This document shows, piece by piece, positions 27,487 to 37,317 of a stretch of 64,000 bases of DNA. The stretch is from Amycolatopsis methanolica 239 (GTDB lineage Bacteria > Actinomycetota > Actinomycetes > Mycobacteriales > Pseudonocardiaceae). Each line of letters starts with the position of its first letter. Positions within the stretch are counted from its first letter, which is position 1. A program made the translations under genes and the position numbers. The notes below the pieces were generated by a model that was not told the origin of the DNA, searched no databases, and saw only the letters and a program-made list of their open reading frames with translations. The stretch lies in the NCBI RefSeq assembly GCF_000739085.1, contig NZ_CP009110.1, positions 6,076,001-6,140,000 on the forward strand, given 5' to 3'.

Positions 27487-27503
27487 GCAACGTCGGTGCA
27501 ACG
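27487..27503. promoter_or_regulatory. Operator B: tandem GCAACG half-sites before the facilitator
   Basis: GCAACGTCGGTGCAACG: two GCAACG cores 11 bp apart, 50 bp before the start of the glycerol facilitator. A third, weaker GCAAC follows at 27513. Same orientation relative to the gene as the operator at 29984. Confidence 0.6.
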
Positions 27504-27552
27504 CGCGGCTTCGCAACCTGTGCGGCATCCGTACTGCGTCAAGGAGGACCCA

Positions 27553-28422
27553 GTGACCGATGTGGCACCCCTGCGCCGGCCCGCCGGCCTGCACCGGTTG
27601 ACCGGCGGCCGCGGCGACCTGCTCGCCGAGTTCTTCGGCACGTTCCTGCTCATCGCGCTCGGCGACGGCTGCGTCGCGATGGCCGTCGCGGGCCTGCCCG
27701 GGTCCGGGCGCACCGCCGGGGCCACCACAATCTTCCAGGGCGCCGGCGACTGGCTGCTGATCGTGTGGGGCTGGGCCTTCGCCGTGGCCTTCGCGGTCTA
27801 CGTGGCCGGCGGGGTCAGCGGGGCGCATCTGAACCCCGCCGTCACGCTCGCGATGGCCGTGCGGCGGCGGTTCCCGTGGCGCAAGGTGCCCGGCTACTGC
27901 GGCGTGCAGCTGGCCGGCGCGTTCACCGGCGCCGCGCTCGTGTACGCCGTCTACCGCCCAGCGATCAGCGCGTTCGACGCCGCGGCCGGGACGCCGAAGA
28001 GCGAGGCGACGTTCTCGATCTTCGCGACCGTCCCGGCGCCGTACTTCGCCAGCTGGTTCGGCCCGCTGCTGGACCAGGTCGTCGGCACGGCGGTGCTGCT
28101 CGTGGTGGTGCTCGCCCTGATCGACGCCCGCAACAAGGCGGTCTCCCCGAAGATGGGGCCGCTGCTGATCGGCTTCACGGTTGCCGCGATCGGGCTGTCC
28201 TACGGCGCGAACGCCGGCTACGCGATCAACCCGGCGCGCGACTTCGGCCCGCGGCTGTTCGCGTTCTTCGCCGGCTGGAGTGACACCGCGATGGACCCCT
28301 ACCTGTGGGTGCCGATCGCCGGTCCGCTCGTCGGCGCCGTCGTCGGCGCGCTGCTATACGACTTCTTCATCGGTGACGTGCTACGCGCGCGGCAGGTCGC
28401 CGAGGAGAAGTTCGTCGGCTAG
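27553..28422 (+). CDS. Glycerol facilitator (MIP / aquaporin family)
   Basis: A membrane protein of 289 residues with six helices and both pore motifs: HLNPAVTL near 96 and YAINPARDFGPRLF near 228. The aspartate in NPARD is the classic marker of glycerol-conducting members as opposed to water-specific aquaporins. It would admit glycerol or 1,2-propanediol, the substrate of the dehydratase encoded divergently. AAGGAGG lies 5 nt before the GTG at 27553. It ends overlapping the stop of the convergent regulator gene by 3-4 bp, and operator B lies in its promoter. Confidence 0.93.
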   Translation: MTDVAPLRRPAGLHRLTGGRGDLLAEFFGTFLLIALGDGCVAMAVAGLPGSGRTAGATTIFQGAGDWLLIVWGWAFAVAFAVYVAGGVSGAHLNPAVTLAMAVRRRFPWRKVPGYCGVQLAGAFTGAALVYAVYRPAISAFDAAAGTPKSEATFSIFATVPAPYFASWFGPLLDQVVGTAVLLVVVLALIDARNKAVSPKMGPLLIGFTVAAIGLSYGANAGYAINPARDFGPRLFAFFAGWSDTAMDPYLWVPIAGPLVGAVVGALLYDFFIGDVLRARQVAEEKFVG

Positions 28423-29912
28423 TCCTCGCCGAGCAGCCACTCCAGGCGGGCCGACGCCACGGCCCGCCTGGGGTCGTCGGCAGGCAGGCGGCGGGTGAGG
28501 TGCTCGAACACCTCGACGTCGTCCCGGCCCGTCTCGCTCTGCGCGAACGTCCACAGCACGTCCGGATCGGGGTGCCCGATCACGGCGGTACGCACGGCCG
28601 CGACCAGCTGCTCCCGCTCGGCGCGGATGGCGGGCGCGTCCGACCGGCTCAGCAGTGGCGCCGGGCAGGCCTCCACCGCCGCGGCGACATCACCGCTGTT
28701 CAACGCCAGCCGCACGCGCAGGAAATCGGCCTCGACCTCGACTCGCAGCTGGTAGGGCTTGGCTCGCATGACGTCACCGCCGAGCTGACCGCGCAGCCGG
28801 TGGATCTCCGCGCGCACGGTCGTCGGGTTGCCGTCGTCGCCGTAGAGCTGCAACGCCAGCTGCTCGGCGGTCAGCCCGGCGGGGTGCAACGCGAGCAGGG
28901 CGAGGATCTCCGCGCGCCGTAGGGTGAGCGGCAGGGCGCGGCCGTTCATCACCGCGGCCGGGTTGTCGCCGAGGAAGGATAGTTCGAGCGTCGGCCGCCG
29001 GGTGGCCGTGGTCGTCCGGAGCCGCAGCAGGTACCCCTCCGGCAGCGGCTCGACGTGCGCCTCCCGGCCGTCGTCGAGCAGCACGCGGTCGGCGTCCACC
29101 GCGACCCGCTTGGGCAGCCGCCCGAGCCGGTCGGCCGCGATCACCCGCCCGGTCGGGGTGAGCAGCGCGCCCGGCTCGCCACGCAGCCGCGCGAGGTGCG
29201 GCATGTTCTTCGTCAGCAGCTGGCCGTCCAGCCACTCCATCCGCCGCCGCAGGTGGCTCTCGGCGAGTTGCGCGGTGGCGTTGACCAGGGAAACCGTCGC
29301 CGGGTGCAGCGTGTCGAGCAGCCCGCTGACGTCGATCGCGCCGAGCAGGTCGCCGGTGTCCGGGTCGTGGATCGGGGCGGCCGCGCAGGTCCAGCCGTGG
29401 TAGGTCTTCACCAGGTGCTCGGCCGAGTAGATCTGCACCGGGGCGTCCACGGCGAGCGCGGTGCCCATCGCGTTGGTGCCGATCGCCCGCTCCGACCAGC
29501 CGGTCCCCTCGCACAGCCCGACCGGGTCGGCCTGGCTGCACAGGTTGGCGGGCCCCTCCCGCCACAGGATCGTACCCTCGGCGTCGGTGACGATCATGAC
29601 GTGCCGCGACTCGTCGGCGATGCTGCCCAGCAGGTCCCGCAGCGTCGGCAGAACGGCGTGCAACGGGTGGGCATCGCGGACGTCGGCGACCTCGTCCGGC
29701 GCGTAGACGATCGGCGGACGGAAATCGTCCGGATCGATGTGCGCGGCGAGTGAGCGTTGCCAGGACTCGGAAATCACCGGACGGGGTGAAAACTGCGCGT
29801 GAGCACCACTCAGAGTCGCATCGCGAACCTGTTGCAGCACCTCGAACTGCGCCGCCGGGTCCGACGCCAGGTGCAGCGCCGTCGGGGCGTCGGTCACGGT
29901 TTCGGCGTCCAT
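28419..29912 (-). CDS. GAF-domain regulator with C-terminal winged helix
   Basis: A protein of 497 residues from the ATG at 29912. Residues about 40-230 resemble the sensor half of AcoR/DhaR-type regulators ([63 protein letters not shown]). The sigma-54-interacting AAA domain of AcoR/DhaR is absent. Instead, residues about 325-400 form a winged-helix-like unit ([35 protein letters not shown]). It is divergent from aldehyde dehydrogenase and sits between it and the facilitator, so it is the obvious candidate regulator of the dehydratase cluster, sensing a diol or aldehyde. It probably binds the TGCAACG repeats; direct evidence is lacking. Confidence 0.87.
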   Translation of the reverse strand: MDAETVTDAPTALHLASDPAAQFEVLQQVRDATLSGAHAQFSPRPVISESWQRSLAAHIDPDDFRPPIVYAPDEVADVRDAHPLHAVLPTLRDLLGSIADESRHVMIVTDAEGTILWREGPANLCSQADPVGLCEGTGWSERAIGTNAMGTALAVDAPVQIYSAEHLVKTYHGWTCAAAPIHDPDTGDLLGAIDVSGLLDTLHPATVSLVNATAQLAESHLRRRMEWLDGQLLTKNMPHLARLRGEPGALLTPTGRVIAADRLGRLPKRVAVDADRVLLDDGREAHVEPLPEGYLLRLRTTTATRRPTLELSFLGDNPAAVMNGRALPLTLRRAEILALLALHPAGLTAEQLALQLYGDDGNPTTVRAEIHRLRGQLGGDVMRAKPYQLRVEVEADFLRVRLALNSGDVAAAVEACPAPLLSRSDAPAIRAEREQLVAAVRTAVIGHPDPDVLWTFAQSETGRDDVEVFEHLTRRLPADDPRRAVASARLEWLLGED

Positions 29913-29983
29913 TGGGCACTCCGGCGTCGTCGACGGAACGGGCACCGAAAGCATGCCGGGCGCGTGCCGCGTTCGGCAACCGT

Positions 29984-30002
29984 TGCAACGACGCTGCAAC
30001 GT
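29984..30002. promoter_or_regulatory. Operator C: tandem TGCAACG half-sites between regulator and ALDH
   Basis: TGCAACGACGCTGCAACGT: two TGCAACG copies 11 bp apart, centred in the divergent promoter region, 72 bp from each start codon. A partial third GGCAACC lies at 29975. The position suits both activation of the dehydrogenase and autoregulation. Confidence 0.65.
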
Positions 30003-30072
30003 CGCCTTCCCTAGCTTGGCGCCCGGTGCGCCGAAGCCGTTCGCACCGAACACCGATCCAGGAGGCAGGCTC

Positions 30073-31596
<1,524 letters not shown>

Positions 31597-31598
31597 TC

Positions 31599-31967
31599 AT
31601 GAGCCGGGTGGATCTCACCGACGCCGCCGCGGACCTGCTGCGGCGGCTGACCGGACAGCACGGTCCGCTGATGTTCCACCAGTCCGGTGGGTGTTGTGAC
31701 GGCAGCGCGCCGATGTGCTACCCGGCCGGGGAGTTCCGCACCGGCGGATCCGACGTGCATCTCGGCGACCTCACGGTCGCCGGGGTGCCGGCCCCGATCC
31801 CGGTGTGGATGTCGGCCGCGCAGTTCGAGTACTGGCGGCACACCCACCTGACGATCGACGTGGTTCCCGGCCGGGGCAGCGGGTTCTCGCTGGAGGCCCC
31901 GGAGGGTGTGCGGTTCCTGATCCGGTCGCGATTGCTGACCGACGAAGAGTTGTCTGCTTTGGACTGA
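31599..31967 (+). CDS. DUF779 protein, aldehyde dehydrogenase partner
   Basis: A protein of 122 residues with the DUF779 pattern: LLRRLTGQHGPLMFHQSGGC, CDGSAPMCYPAGEF, and VWMSAAQFEYWRHTHLTIDV followed by FSLEAPEGVRFLIRSRLLTD. The clustered cysteines (SGGCCDGSAPMC) suggest metal binding or redox sensing. Family members almost always sit next to ExaC-type aldehyde dehydrogenases; the biochemical role is not established. It starts 2 bp after the dehydrogenase stop, so it is translationally coupled, and precedes the acyl-CoA synthetase by 11 bp. Confidence 0.92.
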   Translation: MSRVDLTDAAADLLRRLTGQHGPLMFHQSGGCCDGSAPMCYPAGEFRTGGSDVHLGDLTVAGVPAPIPVWMSAAQFEYWRHTHLTIDVVPGRGSGFSLEAPEGVRFLIRSRLLTDEELSALD

Positions 31968-31978
31968 GAGGACGGGGC

Positions 31979-33841
31979 ATGGGCGGGTACGCCGGCGTCT
32001 ACGAGGAAAGTCTGCGTGATCCGGAGGGTTTCTGGCTGTCCGCGGCGTCGGCGATCAGCTGGACGAGGCAGCCGGACCGCGCGCTGGACGCCGAGCACCC
32101 GCCCTGGTACCGGTGGTTCCCCGGCGGCAGGCTGAACACCTGCTACAACGCGCTGGACCGGCACGTCGCCGCCGGGCACGGTGACCGCGTCGCGCTGATC
32201 TACGACTCACCGGTCACCGGTTCGTCGGCCCGCTACACCTATGCGGAGTTGCTGGACGAGGTCTCGCGGTTCGCCGGTGCGCTGCGCGGGCTGGGCGTCG
32301 AGCGCGGCGACCCGGTGGTGCTCTACCTGCCGATGATCCCGCAGGCCGTGATCGCGATGCTGGCGTGCGCGCGGCTGGGCGCGGTGCATTCGGTGGTGTT
32401 CGGCGGGTTCGCGCCGAAGGAGCTGGCGGTGCGGATCGCCGACGCGCGGCCGAAGGTGGTGGTGTGCGGTTCGTGCGGCATCGAGCCGACGCGGGTGATC
32501 GAGTACAAGCCGATCGTGGACGAGGCGATCGCCATGTCCGGTGAGTCGCCCCAGGTGGTGGTGTTCCAGCGGGATCAGGTGCGGGCTGCGCTACGACCGG
32601 GTGAACACGACTGGGCTGCACTGGTGGCGGACGCTTCGCCCGTGTCCTGTGTGGAGGTTGCCGCGACCGACCCGTTGTACGTGCTGTACACGTCCGGCAC
32701 GACGGGCAAGCCGAAGGGCGTGGTGCGGGACAACGGCGGGCACGCGGTCGCGCTGGCCTGGTCGATGGCGAACATCTACGACATCGGGCCGGGCGACGTG
32801 TGGTGGACCGCGTCCGACGTCGGGTGGGTCGTCGGGCATTCCTACATCGTGTACGGACCGCTACTGGCAGGCGCGACGACCGTGCTGTACGAAGGAAAAC
32901 CGCTCGGCACGCCGGACGCCGGCGCGTTCTGGCGGGTGATCTCGACGTACGGGGTGAAGGCGCTGTTCACCGCGCCGACGGCGGTGCGGGCGATCAAGAA
33001 GGTGGACCCGTCGGGTGAGTTGCTGCGGGACATGCCGACGCTGCGGACGCTGTTCCTGGCCGGCGAGCGGCTGGACCCCGAGACGTACCAGTGGGCGACG
33101 GCGCGGCTCGGGGTGCCAGTGGTGGACCACTGGTGGCAGACCGAAACGGGCTGGGCGATCGCGGCCAACCCACGCGGGCTGGAGCCGCTGCCGCTGAAGC
33201 CGGGCTCGCCGAGCGTGCCGATGCCCGGTTACGACGTGCGAATCCTGGCGGAGTCCGGCGAGGAGCTGCCGCGTGGTGCGGAGGGCGCGGTGTGCGTCCG
33301 GCTGCCGCTGCCGCCGGGCACGCTGCTGGGTTTGTGGGAGGACGACTCGCGGTACGTGTCGTCGTACCTATCGCGGTATCCCGGGTACTACCTGACCGGC
33401 GACGGTGGTTTTGTCGACCAGGACGGGTACCTGTTCGTGATGGGCCGGACCGACGACGTGATCAACGTGGCGGGCCACCGGTTGTCAACGGGCGCGATGG
33501 AGGCCGTGCTGGCGGCGCACCCTGCGGTGGCGGAGTGCGCCGTGGTCGGGGTGGCGGACTCGTTGAAGGGCCAGCTGCCGCGGGGTTTCGTCGTGCTCAA
33601 GGCCGGTGCGTCCGCGGAGGGCCTGGCGGAGGAGCTGATCGCCGCGGTGCGCCGGGACATCGGCGCGGTGGCGGCCTTCCGCTCGGTGACCGTCGTGGAC
33701 GCGCTGCCGAAGACGCGATCGGGCAAGATCCTGCGCAAATCGATGCGCGCAATAGCCGAAGGCCGCGCCGAGGCAGTCCCGTCGACGATCGAGGACCCCG
33801 CGGTGCTGGAGAAGCTGCGGGAGGTGCTGTCAGCGGGGTAA
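31979..33841 (+). CDS. prpE: Propionyl-CoA synthetase (acyl-CoA synthetase, PrpE type)
   Basis: A protein of 620 residues of the AMP-forming acyl-CoA synthetase family. It has the ATP-binding loop YVLYTSGTTGKPKGVV near 240, the PrpE/Acs signature WWTASDVGWVVGHSYIVYGP near 278, WWQTETGW near 388, the hinge TGDGGF near 477 and the catalytic lysine motif KTRSGKILRK near 577. The N-terminal YAGVYEESLRDPEGFW is characteristic of PrpE as opposed to acetyl-CoA synthetase. It would activate the propionate made by the dehydrogenase, feeding methylcitrate or methylmalonyl-CoA routes. The ATG at 31979 follows GAGGACGGGG. It is the end of the three-gene aldehyde operon. Confidence 0.92.
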   Translation: MGGYAGVYEESLRDPEGFWLSAASAISWTRQPDRALDAEHPPWYRWFPGGRLNTCYNALDRHVAAGHGDRVALIYDSPVTGSSARYTYAELLDEVSRFAGALRGLGVERGDPVVLYLPMIPQAVIAMLACARLGAVHSVVFGGFAPKELAVRIADARPKVVVCGSCGIEPTRVIEYKPIVDEAIAMSGESPQVVVFQRDQVRAALRPGEHDWAALVADASPVSCVEVAATDPLYVLYTSGTTGKPKGVVRDNGGHAVALAWSMANIYDIGPGDVWWTASDVGWVVGHSYIVYGPLLAGATTVLYEGKPLGTPDAGAFWRVISTYGVKALFTAPTAVRAIKKVDPSGELLRDMPTLRTLFLAGERLDPETYQWATARLGVPVVDHWWQTETGWAIAANPRGLEPLPLKPGSPSVPMPGYDVRILAESGEELPRGAEGAVCVRLPLPPGTLLGLWEDDSRYVSSYLSRYPGYYLTGDGGFVDQDGYLFVMGRTDDVINVAGHRLSTGAMEAVLAAHPAVAECAVVGVADSLKGQLPRGFVVLKAGASAEGLAEELIAAVRRDIGAVAAFRSVTVVDALPKTRSGKILRKSMRAIAEGRAEAVPSTIEDPAVLEKLREVLSAG

Positions 33842-33928
33842 GGATTCGCCCGGCGACCGGGTGGCGCCGGGTTCACAATCCCAACGTGGCGGGCTGGCGG
33901 CGGGTTTTCCCGCGCCTCTGGACGTCGT

Positions 33929-34354
33929 CTACGGGATGTTCGTGTGTGGGTTGGGCTGCCGGCGTACGCCCTTGGCGAGGCGCCGCGCGCGGTGGCGGAT
34001 TCGCTGCGTGGCCCCGGTCCTGGCGACGTGCTCGAGGAGGTCGGCCAGCGCGTCGGCCGGGTAGCCGTCTTCCAGCCAGTCCAGCGCGCGGTCCGGCCAG
34101 TACCCGCCACCCGCCTCCAGCGCGAGCCTGAGCAGCCGCTCCCACGGAGGCGGCGCCGGAGCCTTCACCGTAAGCCGTTCGATGTCGGAGTAGCGCTGTT
34201 CGAGAATCGGCACCAAGTCTCTCGGCCGCTGCTCCAGCCGGCGGGGTTCCGCTCCGTCGCGGCCGAGAACCCACCGCCCGTCACCGTCGAGGCCGAGCAG
34301 CTATCCGTGGTTGCCCACCCGCACCAGTGGCACCCAGCCAGGCCGTTCGTCCAC
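33929..34354 (-). pseudogene. Hypothetical protein interrupted by an in-frame TAG
   Basis: A minus-strand frame of 142 codons from GTG 34354 reads DERPGWVPLVRVGNHG, then TAG (34301-34303 on the + strand), then continues in the same frame as LLGLDGDGRWVLGRDGAEPR, LVPILEQRYSDIERLTVKAP and PPPWERLLRLALEAGGGYWP to RRQPNPHTNIP. The codon bias is good on both sides of the TAG, and a single base change to TAC or TAT (Tyr) would restore it. I do not recognise the family; the latter half is helical and Ala/Leu-rich. Internal GTG 34216 could still give a 95-residue protein. It is convergent with prpE. Confidence 0.55.
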
Positions 34355-34389
34355 ACCGGAAGCCTAACCGCCCGAAAACCACTCCGGGG

Positions 34390-34785
34390 ATGTTCATCGC
34401 TCAGCGCATACGACTGCGGACCCACATCGCGAACTCGCCGGATGTCGTCGACCACCGGCTGGTCCCCTACCGCGACCGCGTCGCGCGGCTGCTCGGCTCG
34501 GACGGCCGGGCCGCAGGCTGCCTGCTGTTGCTCACGCAGGTCTGGTACGAGGCGAGCGGCCCGTGGTGGCGTCGCAGCTGGTCGGCGGGTGCCGAGAGGC
34601 TCGACTGGTTCGCCGAGGTGCTCACCGACGGCGAATGGCTCCACACCGACGGCGGCTGGATGTTCACCGAGGACGCCGTGGCCGAACTGTCCTCCGGCAG
34701 CTTCGACTGCTACGGACGGGAATTCGCGATCGCCTGGTTGGCGGGCGACGAGGCGGCCGAGGTCCGCAGGCAGTTCTGCGTCTGA
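34390..34785 (+). CDS. Hypothetical protein, 131 residues
   Basis: From the ATG at 34390 the protein reads FIAQRIRLRTHIANSPDVVD, a helical middle (ARLLGSDGRAAGCLLLLTQV) and a C-terminal half with AERLDWFAEVLTDGEWLHTD and SGSFDCYGREFAIAWLAGDE. It is Trp-rich and acidic towards the end, with no signal peptide or membrane helix. I do not recognise a family. Codon bias supports coding. It is divergent from the interrupted gene on its left and convergent with the lysyl-oxidase-like gene. Confidence 0.6.
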   Translation: MFIAQRIRLRTHIANSPDVVDHRLVPYRDRVARLLGSDGRAAGCLLLLTQVWYEASGPWWRRSWSAGAERLDWFAEVLTDGEWLHTDGGWMFTEDAVAELSSGSFDCYGREFAIAWLAGDEAAEVRRQFCV

Positions 34786-34797
34786 GAACGGAGCCGC

Positions 34798-35538
34798 TCA
34801 GGCCGATGGGCCGTGTGCGAGGACCCGCACCGACGTCCGGCCATTCCGGCTGGTCAGCGAGAGGTCCACCCATGTCGCGTTGTTGGTGCGGTCCGCCTCG
34901 GTGAAGTGCCCCTGCGCGTCGGCCGTGGCGATGAGCCGGTAGCGGCCGTCGGGGATGCCGGTGATGTCCACGAACTGGTCCGGCAGCGTCGACGCGTACC
35001 GGTCCGCCCACCCGACCGACAGCCCCATCGTCACCGTGAGCGAACCGCGGTCCCCGCAATCGCTTTCCAAGTACACTTTGGACCGCGGTGCGCCGGGCAG
35101 GGAGCGCCGGTAGGAGCTCGTGTCGTAGAAGCAGAAACCGGCCTTCGCAGCCACGCTCACCACGCCGCCGTCCAGCCGTACGAGCTGGTAGGTCTCGAGG
35201 TCGCGGATGTGCCAGTGGTCGTGCCCGTCGCCGCCGTACACGAGCCCGGCCGGCACGCCCACGTCCGCCCGCGAGCCATCCGCCCGGGCGACCCGCTGCA
35301 CGACCCGGAACGGCGCATCCACCGACACGCGGGACGCCTCGACCTCGAACGGCCCCCGGCCCACGTTGACGATCGTCGCCGAGAACCGGAGCTGCTGCTG
35401 CCCGGTCGGGCTCGTCGTGACCTTCAGGTCAGTGAGCGGCGCCATGCCGAGGTCGGGACGCAACTCCTCCTCGGCGGACGCGACCCCGGGGACGAACAGG
35501 ACAGCCGCCAGCGCAAGCAGCCCGATCCGGCGGAGCAC
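34798..35538 (-). CDS. Secreted lysyl-oxidase-like protein
   Basis: A protein of 246 residues from the GTG at 35538, which has a perfect GGAGGT site 4 nt upstream; a TTG 15 bp earlier lies before that site and is less likely. A signal peptide (LLALAAVLFVPGVASA) is followed by a domain with ELRPDLGMAPLTDLKV, RGPFEVEA, the histidine cluster GGDGHDHWHIRDLETY near 108, and KAGFCFYDTSSYRRSLPG with YLESDCGDRGSLTVTMGLSV. The HDHWH group is the copper-binding site of the lysyl oxidase family, which oxidatively deaminates amines. It probably acts outside the cell. It is the last chromosomal gene before the attachment-site repeat. Confidence 0.85.
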   Translation of the reverse strand: MLRRIGLLALAAVLFVPGVASAEEELRPDLGMAPLTDLKVTTSPTGQQQLRFSATIVNVGRGPFEVEASRVSVDAPFRVVQRVARADGSRADVGVPAGLVYGGDGHDHWHIRDLETYQLVRLDGGVVSVAAKAGFCFYDTSSYRRSLPGAPRSKVYLESDCGDRGSLTVTMGLSVGWADRYASTLPDQFVDITGIPDGRYRLIATADAQGHFTEADRTNNATWVDLSLTSRNGRTSVRVLAHGPSA

Positions 35539-35603
35539 GGTTACCTCCAACAAGAGTCAGCGGTTGCCGGAGACGCACCCCGCGCTCGGCCACATCGACA
35601 GGT

Positions 35604-35644
35604 CAGTGCCCCCGACGGGGTTCGAACCCGCACTGAATCGATTT
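35604..35644. repeat. attL: 41-bp copy of the tRNA 3-prime half
   Basis: Identical to 39936-39976. It contains the T-arm and acceptor 3-prime strand and the 3-prime side of the anticodon arm of the tRNA, but after ATCGATTT the sequence diverges into unrelated DNA, so it is not a tRNA gene. It marks the chromosomal edge left by site-specific integration. Confidence 0.9.
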
Positions 35645-35759
35645 CCAGGCGATCTTACGCGACCGCTGCCGATGCCGCGCAACACCCGCTCTTAGCTGGG
35701 AAGATAGCTAATGCGAATGGGTGACCGCTCGCGTCGCCTGCCGTCCAGCGACAGTGATT

Positions 35760-35795
35760 GTGGGGCAAAAGTGGGTCAGATGATCTTGGCCGTCC
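35760..35795. repeat. Left copy of a 36-bp imperfect repeat (possible integrase arm site)
   Basis: Matches 39873-39908 at 30 of 36 positions, in the same orientation, including GATGATCTTG. Both copies sit near the ends of the element, one 115 bp inside the left att, the other 27 bp inside the right one. The position suits arm-type integrase or Xis binding sites. Confidence 0.55.
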
Positions 35796-35796
35796 A

Positions 35797-36051
35797 CTAC
35801 CCGAACCAGGTCACGTTCAGCACGTCGACGCGATGCTGGTCGTCGAGCACGAGATAGGTGATGAACCCGCGGCCGTCCGCGAAGTCGAGCTGCCGCATCC
35901 AACCCTCCGGATCAGCCTCGTTGTATGGCCGGCCGTTCCACGGGGTCAGCTCCAGGACGCCCACCGCATCGGCAAGCAGGGGCAACACCTCGGCAGGAAG
36001 AGCACGAATCTGGGCACGGACCTGCAGGTCCGTCACGATGCGATAAGCCAC
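35797..36051 (-). CDS. Probable toxin of a type II toxin-antitoxin pair (ParE/RelE-like)
   Basis: A protein of 84 residues from GTG 36051: AYRIVTDLQVRAQIRALPAE, LPLLADAVGVLELTPWNG, WMRQLDFADGRGFITYLVLD and DQHRVDVLNVTWFG. The order of helices then strands, and the short beta-rich C-terminus ending in a VLNVTW strand, fit the ParE/RelE toxin fold; sequence identity to named toxins is not evident. Its start is 7 nt after the stop of an upstream DUF6247-like gene, the usual antitoxin-toxin arrangement. It is the first gene inside the left end of the integrative element, where it could stabilise the element. Toxicity is inferred. Confidence 0.6.
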   Translation of the reverse strand: MAYRIVTDLQVRAQIRALPAEVLPLLADAVGVLELTPWNGRPYNEADPEGWMRQLDFADGRGFITYLVLDDQHRVDVLNVTWFG

Positions 36052-36058
36052 CGGACGG

Positions 36059-36385
36059 TCAGACGCCCAGCTCCGCCCGTAACTGCTCCCACTCAACCGC
36101 ACCCTCTGGCGGCTGCCCAGTGCGCCGCGTCCGCTCCGCCTGTTGCAGCATCCTCCGGTGCGCGGCTGGGTCAGCCTGCGTCATCCGCGCGATTCGACGC
36201 CAGTTGGTCAGCGTCGACTGCAGCGTCTCCAGGCTCAACGTCTCCGACGCCTCCCGCAGGGCCCGCTGGTAGGCAGCGTCGAAGGCTGGCATCTCTTCGG
36301 GCAGCAGTGCAGCCCGGATCTCCCGGGGCGAGTCGAAGCGCCCCCGGCCCGGGGTCGGACCGTCGTGCGAGGCGGCGGCAGTCAT
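36059..36385 (-). CDS. DUF6247-like protein, probable antitoxin
   Basis: A protein of 108 residues from ATG 36385. A variable N-terminus leads into SPREIRAALLPEEMPAFDAA, YQRALREASETLSLETLQST, LTNWRRIARMTQADPAAHRR and MLQQAERTRRTGQPPEG. The ALLPEE...FDAAYQRALREA pattern matches DUF6247 proteins, which in actinomycetes precede small ParE-like genes. It is all helical and charged, as expected of an antitoxin that wraps its toxin. A 25-bp inverted repeat lies 24 bp upstream of the start and could be the autoregulatory operator. Confidence 0.65.
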   Translation of the reverse strand: MTAAASHDGPTPGRGRFDSPREIRAALLPEEMPAFDAAYQRALREASETLSLETLQSTLTNWRRIARMTQADPAAHRRMLQQAERTRRTGQPPEGAVEWEQLRAELGV

Positions 36386-36409
36386 ATGCACACGATACCG
36401 TTCACGACC

Positions 36410-36434
36410 TCCTCGCATAGCTTCCCTACGAGGA
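36410..36434. promoter_or_regulatory. Inverted repeat upstream of the antitoxin-like gene
   Basis: TCCTCG and CGAGGA arms separated by 13 nt, 24 bp before the start of the DUF6247-like gene. Candidate operator for autoregulation; the arms are short, so confidence is low. Confidence 0.35.
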
Positions 36435-36572
36435 AGCCCGACATGGCCAGAATCGCTGTGCCTTTGGATCGTCCGGCCGCCCCCACCATCGTCTCGCGGC
36501 GTGTCACCCACGAACCATGCCGCTGGACGCTACGGTGACGGCGGTCCGAGCAGCGCGGTTCAACACCACTCC

Positions 36573-36914
36573 ATGGACGGCAACGTGAACGAAGATCGAC
36601 AACGACTGACCTTGGAGCTGCGGCTCACGGATGGAGTTGAAGCGCTCGCGAGGGCGCTCGCCCCGCTGGTCGCCGATTCGATCGTGCGGCAGCTCAGGGA
36701 CTCGTCGGACCTGTTGTCCGCGCACCCACGCTTGCTCCTGACCGTCGAGCAGGCAGCTGAGCGCCTCGCCCTCGGCCGAACGGGCGTCTACGCGCTGGTC
36801 AAATCGGGTGAGCTTGCGTCCGTAACGATCGGCCGAATCCGACGCATCCCAGCCGACGCCCTGGACGATTTCGTGCGAGGCCTCGAAAGCGAAACAGATG
36901 AACCGCAGACGTGA
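36573..36914 (+). CDS. Helix-turn-helix protein, excisionase family
   Basis: A protein of 113 residues from ATG 36573. The N-terminal half is helical (LELRLTDGVEALARALAPLV). The C-terminal half is a MerR/Xis-type winged helix: LLTVEQAAERLALGRTGVYA followed by LVKSGELASVTIGRIRRIPA and DALDDFVRGL, the usual excisionase pattern in actinobacterial integrative elements. It overlaps the next, smaller HTH gene by 17 bp, so both are made together. One of the two is presumably Xis and the other a regulator of excision. Confidence 0.85.
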   Translation: MDGNVNEDRQRLTLELRLTDGVEALARALAPLVADSIVRQLRDSSDLLSAHPRLLLTVEQAAERLALGRTGVYALVKSGELASVTIGRIRRIPADALDDFVRGLESETDEPQT

Positions 36915-37083
36915 ACTGCTGACCGTCGCGGAGATCTGCGCCGAGTTGAACGTCAGCCGCCGCACGTTCTACGAGTGGCGAGCGAAACATCGTGCTCCTA
37001 AGTGCATCAGGCTCCCCAACTCGGAGCTGCGGATACGCCGCTCCGACCTCGAAGACTGGCTCGGCGATCACGAGACGGATTGA
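36898..37083 (+). CDS. Small excisionase-like helix-turn-helix protein
   Basis: A protein of 61 residues forming one compact domain: LLTVAEICAELNVSRRTFYE, WRAKHRAPKCIRLPNSELRI and RRSDLEDWLGDH. This is the canonical length and pattern of HTH_17 excisionases encoded near integrases. It starts inside the end of the preceding HTH gene (17-bp overlap). In most elements of this kind it lies just upstream of the integrase; here more than 2 kb of accessory DNA separates them, which suggests later insertions. Confidence 0.88.
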   Translation: MNRRRELLTVAEICAELNVSRRTFYEWRAKHRAPKCIRLPNSELRIRRSDLEDWLGDHETD

Positions 37084-37317
37084 CGAGCAACTACTGACCC
37101 CGCGGGCAAGCCACCCAACGGAGAACCTGCGATCTAGAGATTTGCGCTGAGCGCTTCTCTACACTTCTCGTCGGGGCCCAATATATGCCATGACCTCGGT
37201 GTTTCGCGATCGCGAATGCTCGCCATCGCTTCTCGTTGACGGTCGCTTGTTGTTGATTGGCGAGGGTAAGGTATGGCGACGCCAAGCCCCGTGATCTTGA
37301 TTTGACACACCTGGCGG

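Noticed and set aside
27049..27552. Cobalamin riboswitch before the B12-dependent operon or the facilitator
   Set aside because: I looked for the B12-box and the long leader structure and saw neither; the dehydratase gene has almost no leader.
27051..27728. Heptapeptide-repeat protein (GVLAAPG on one strand, GAANTPP on the other) in the tandem repeats
   Set aside because: Both strands are open only because the period is a multiple of three; there is no ribosome site and the frames run through the facilitator gene or its antisense.
35604..35690. A second tRNA gene
   Set aside because: Only the 3-prime half matches; the D arm and acceptor 5-prime strand are absent. It is the att repeat.
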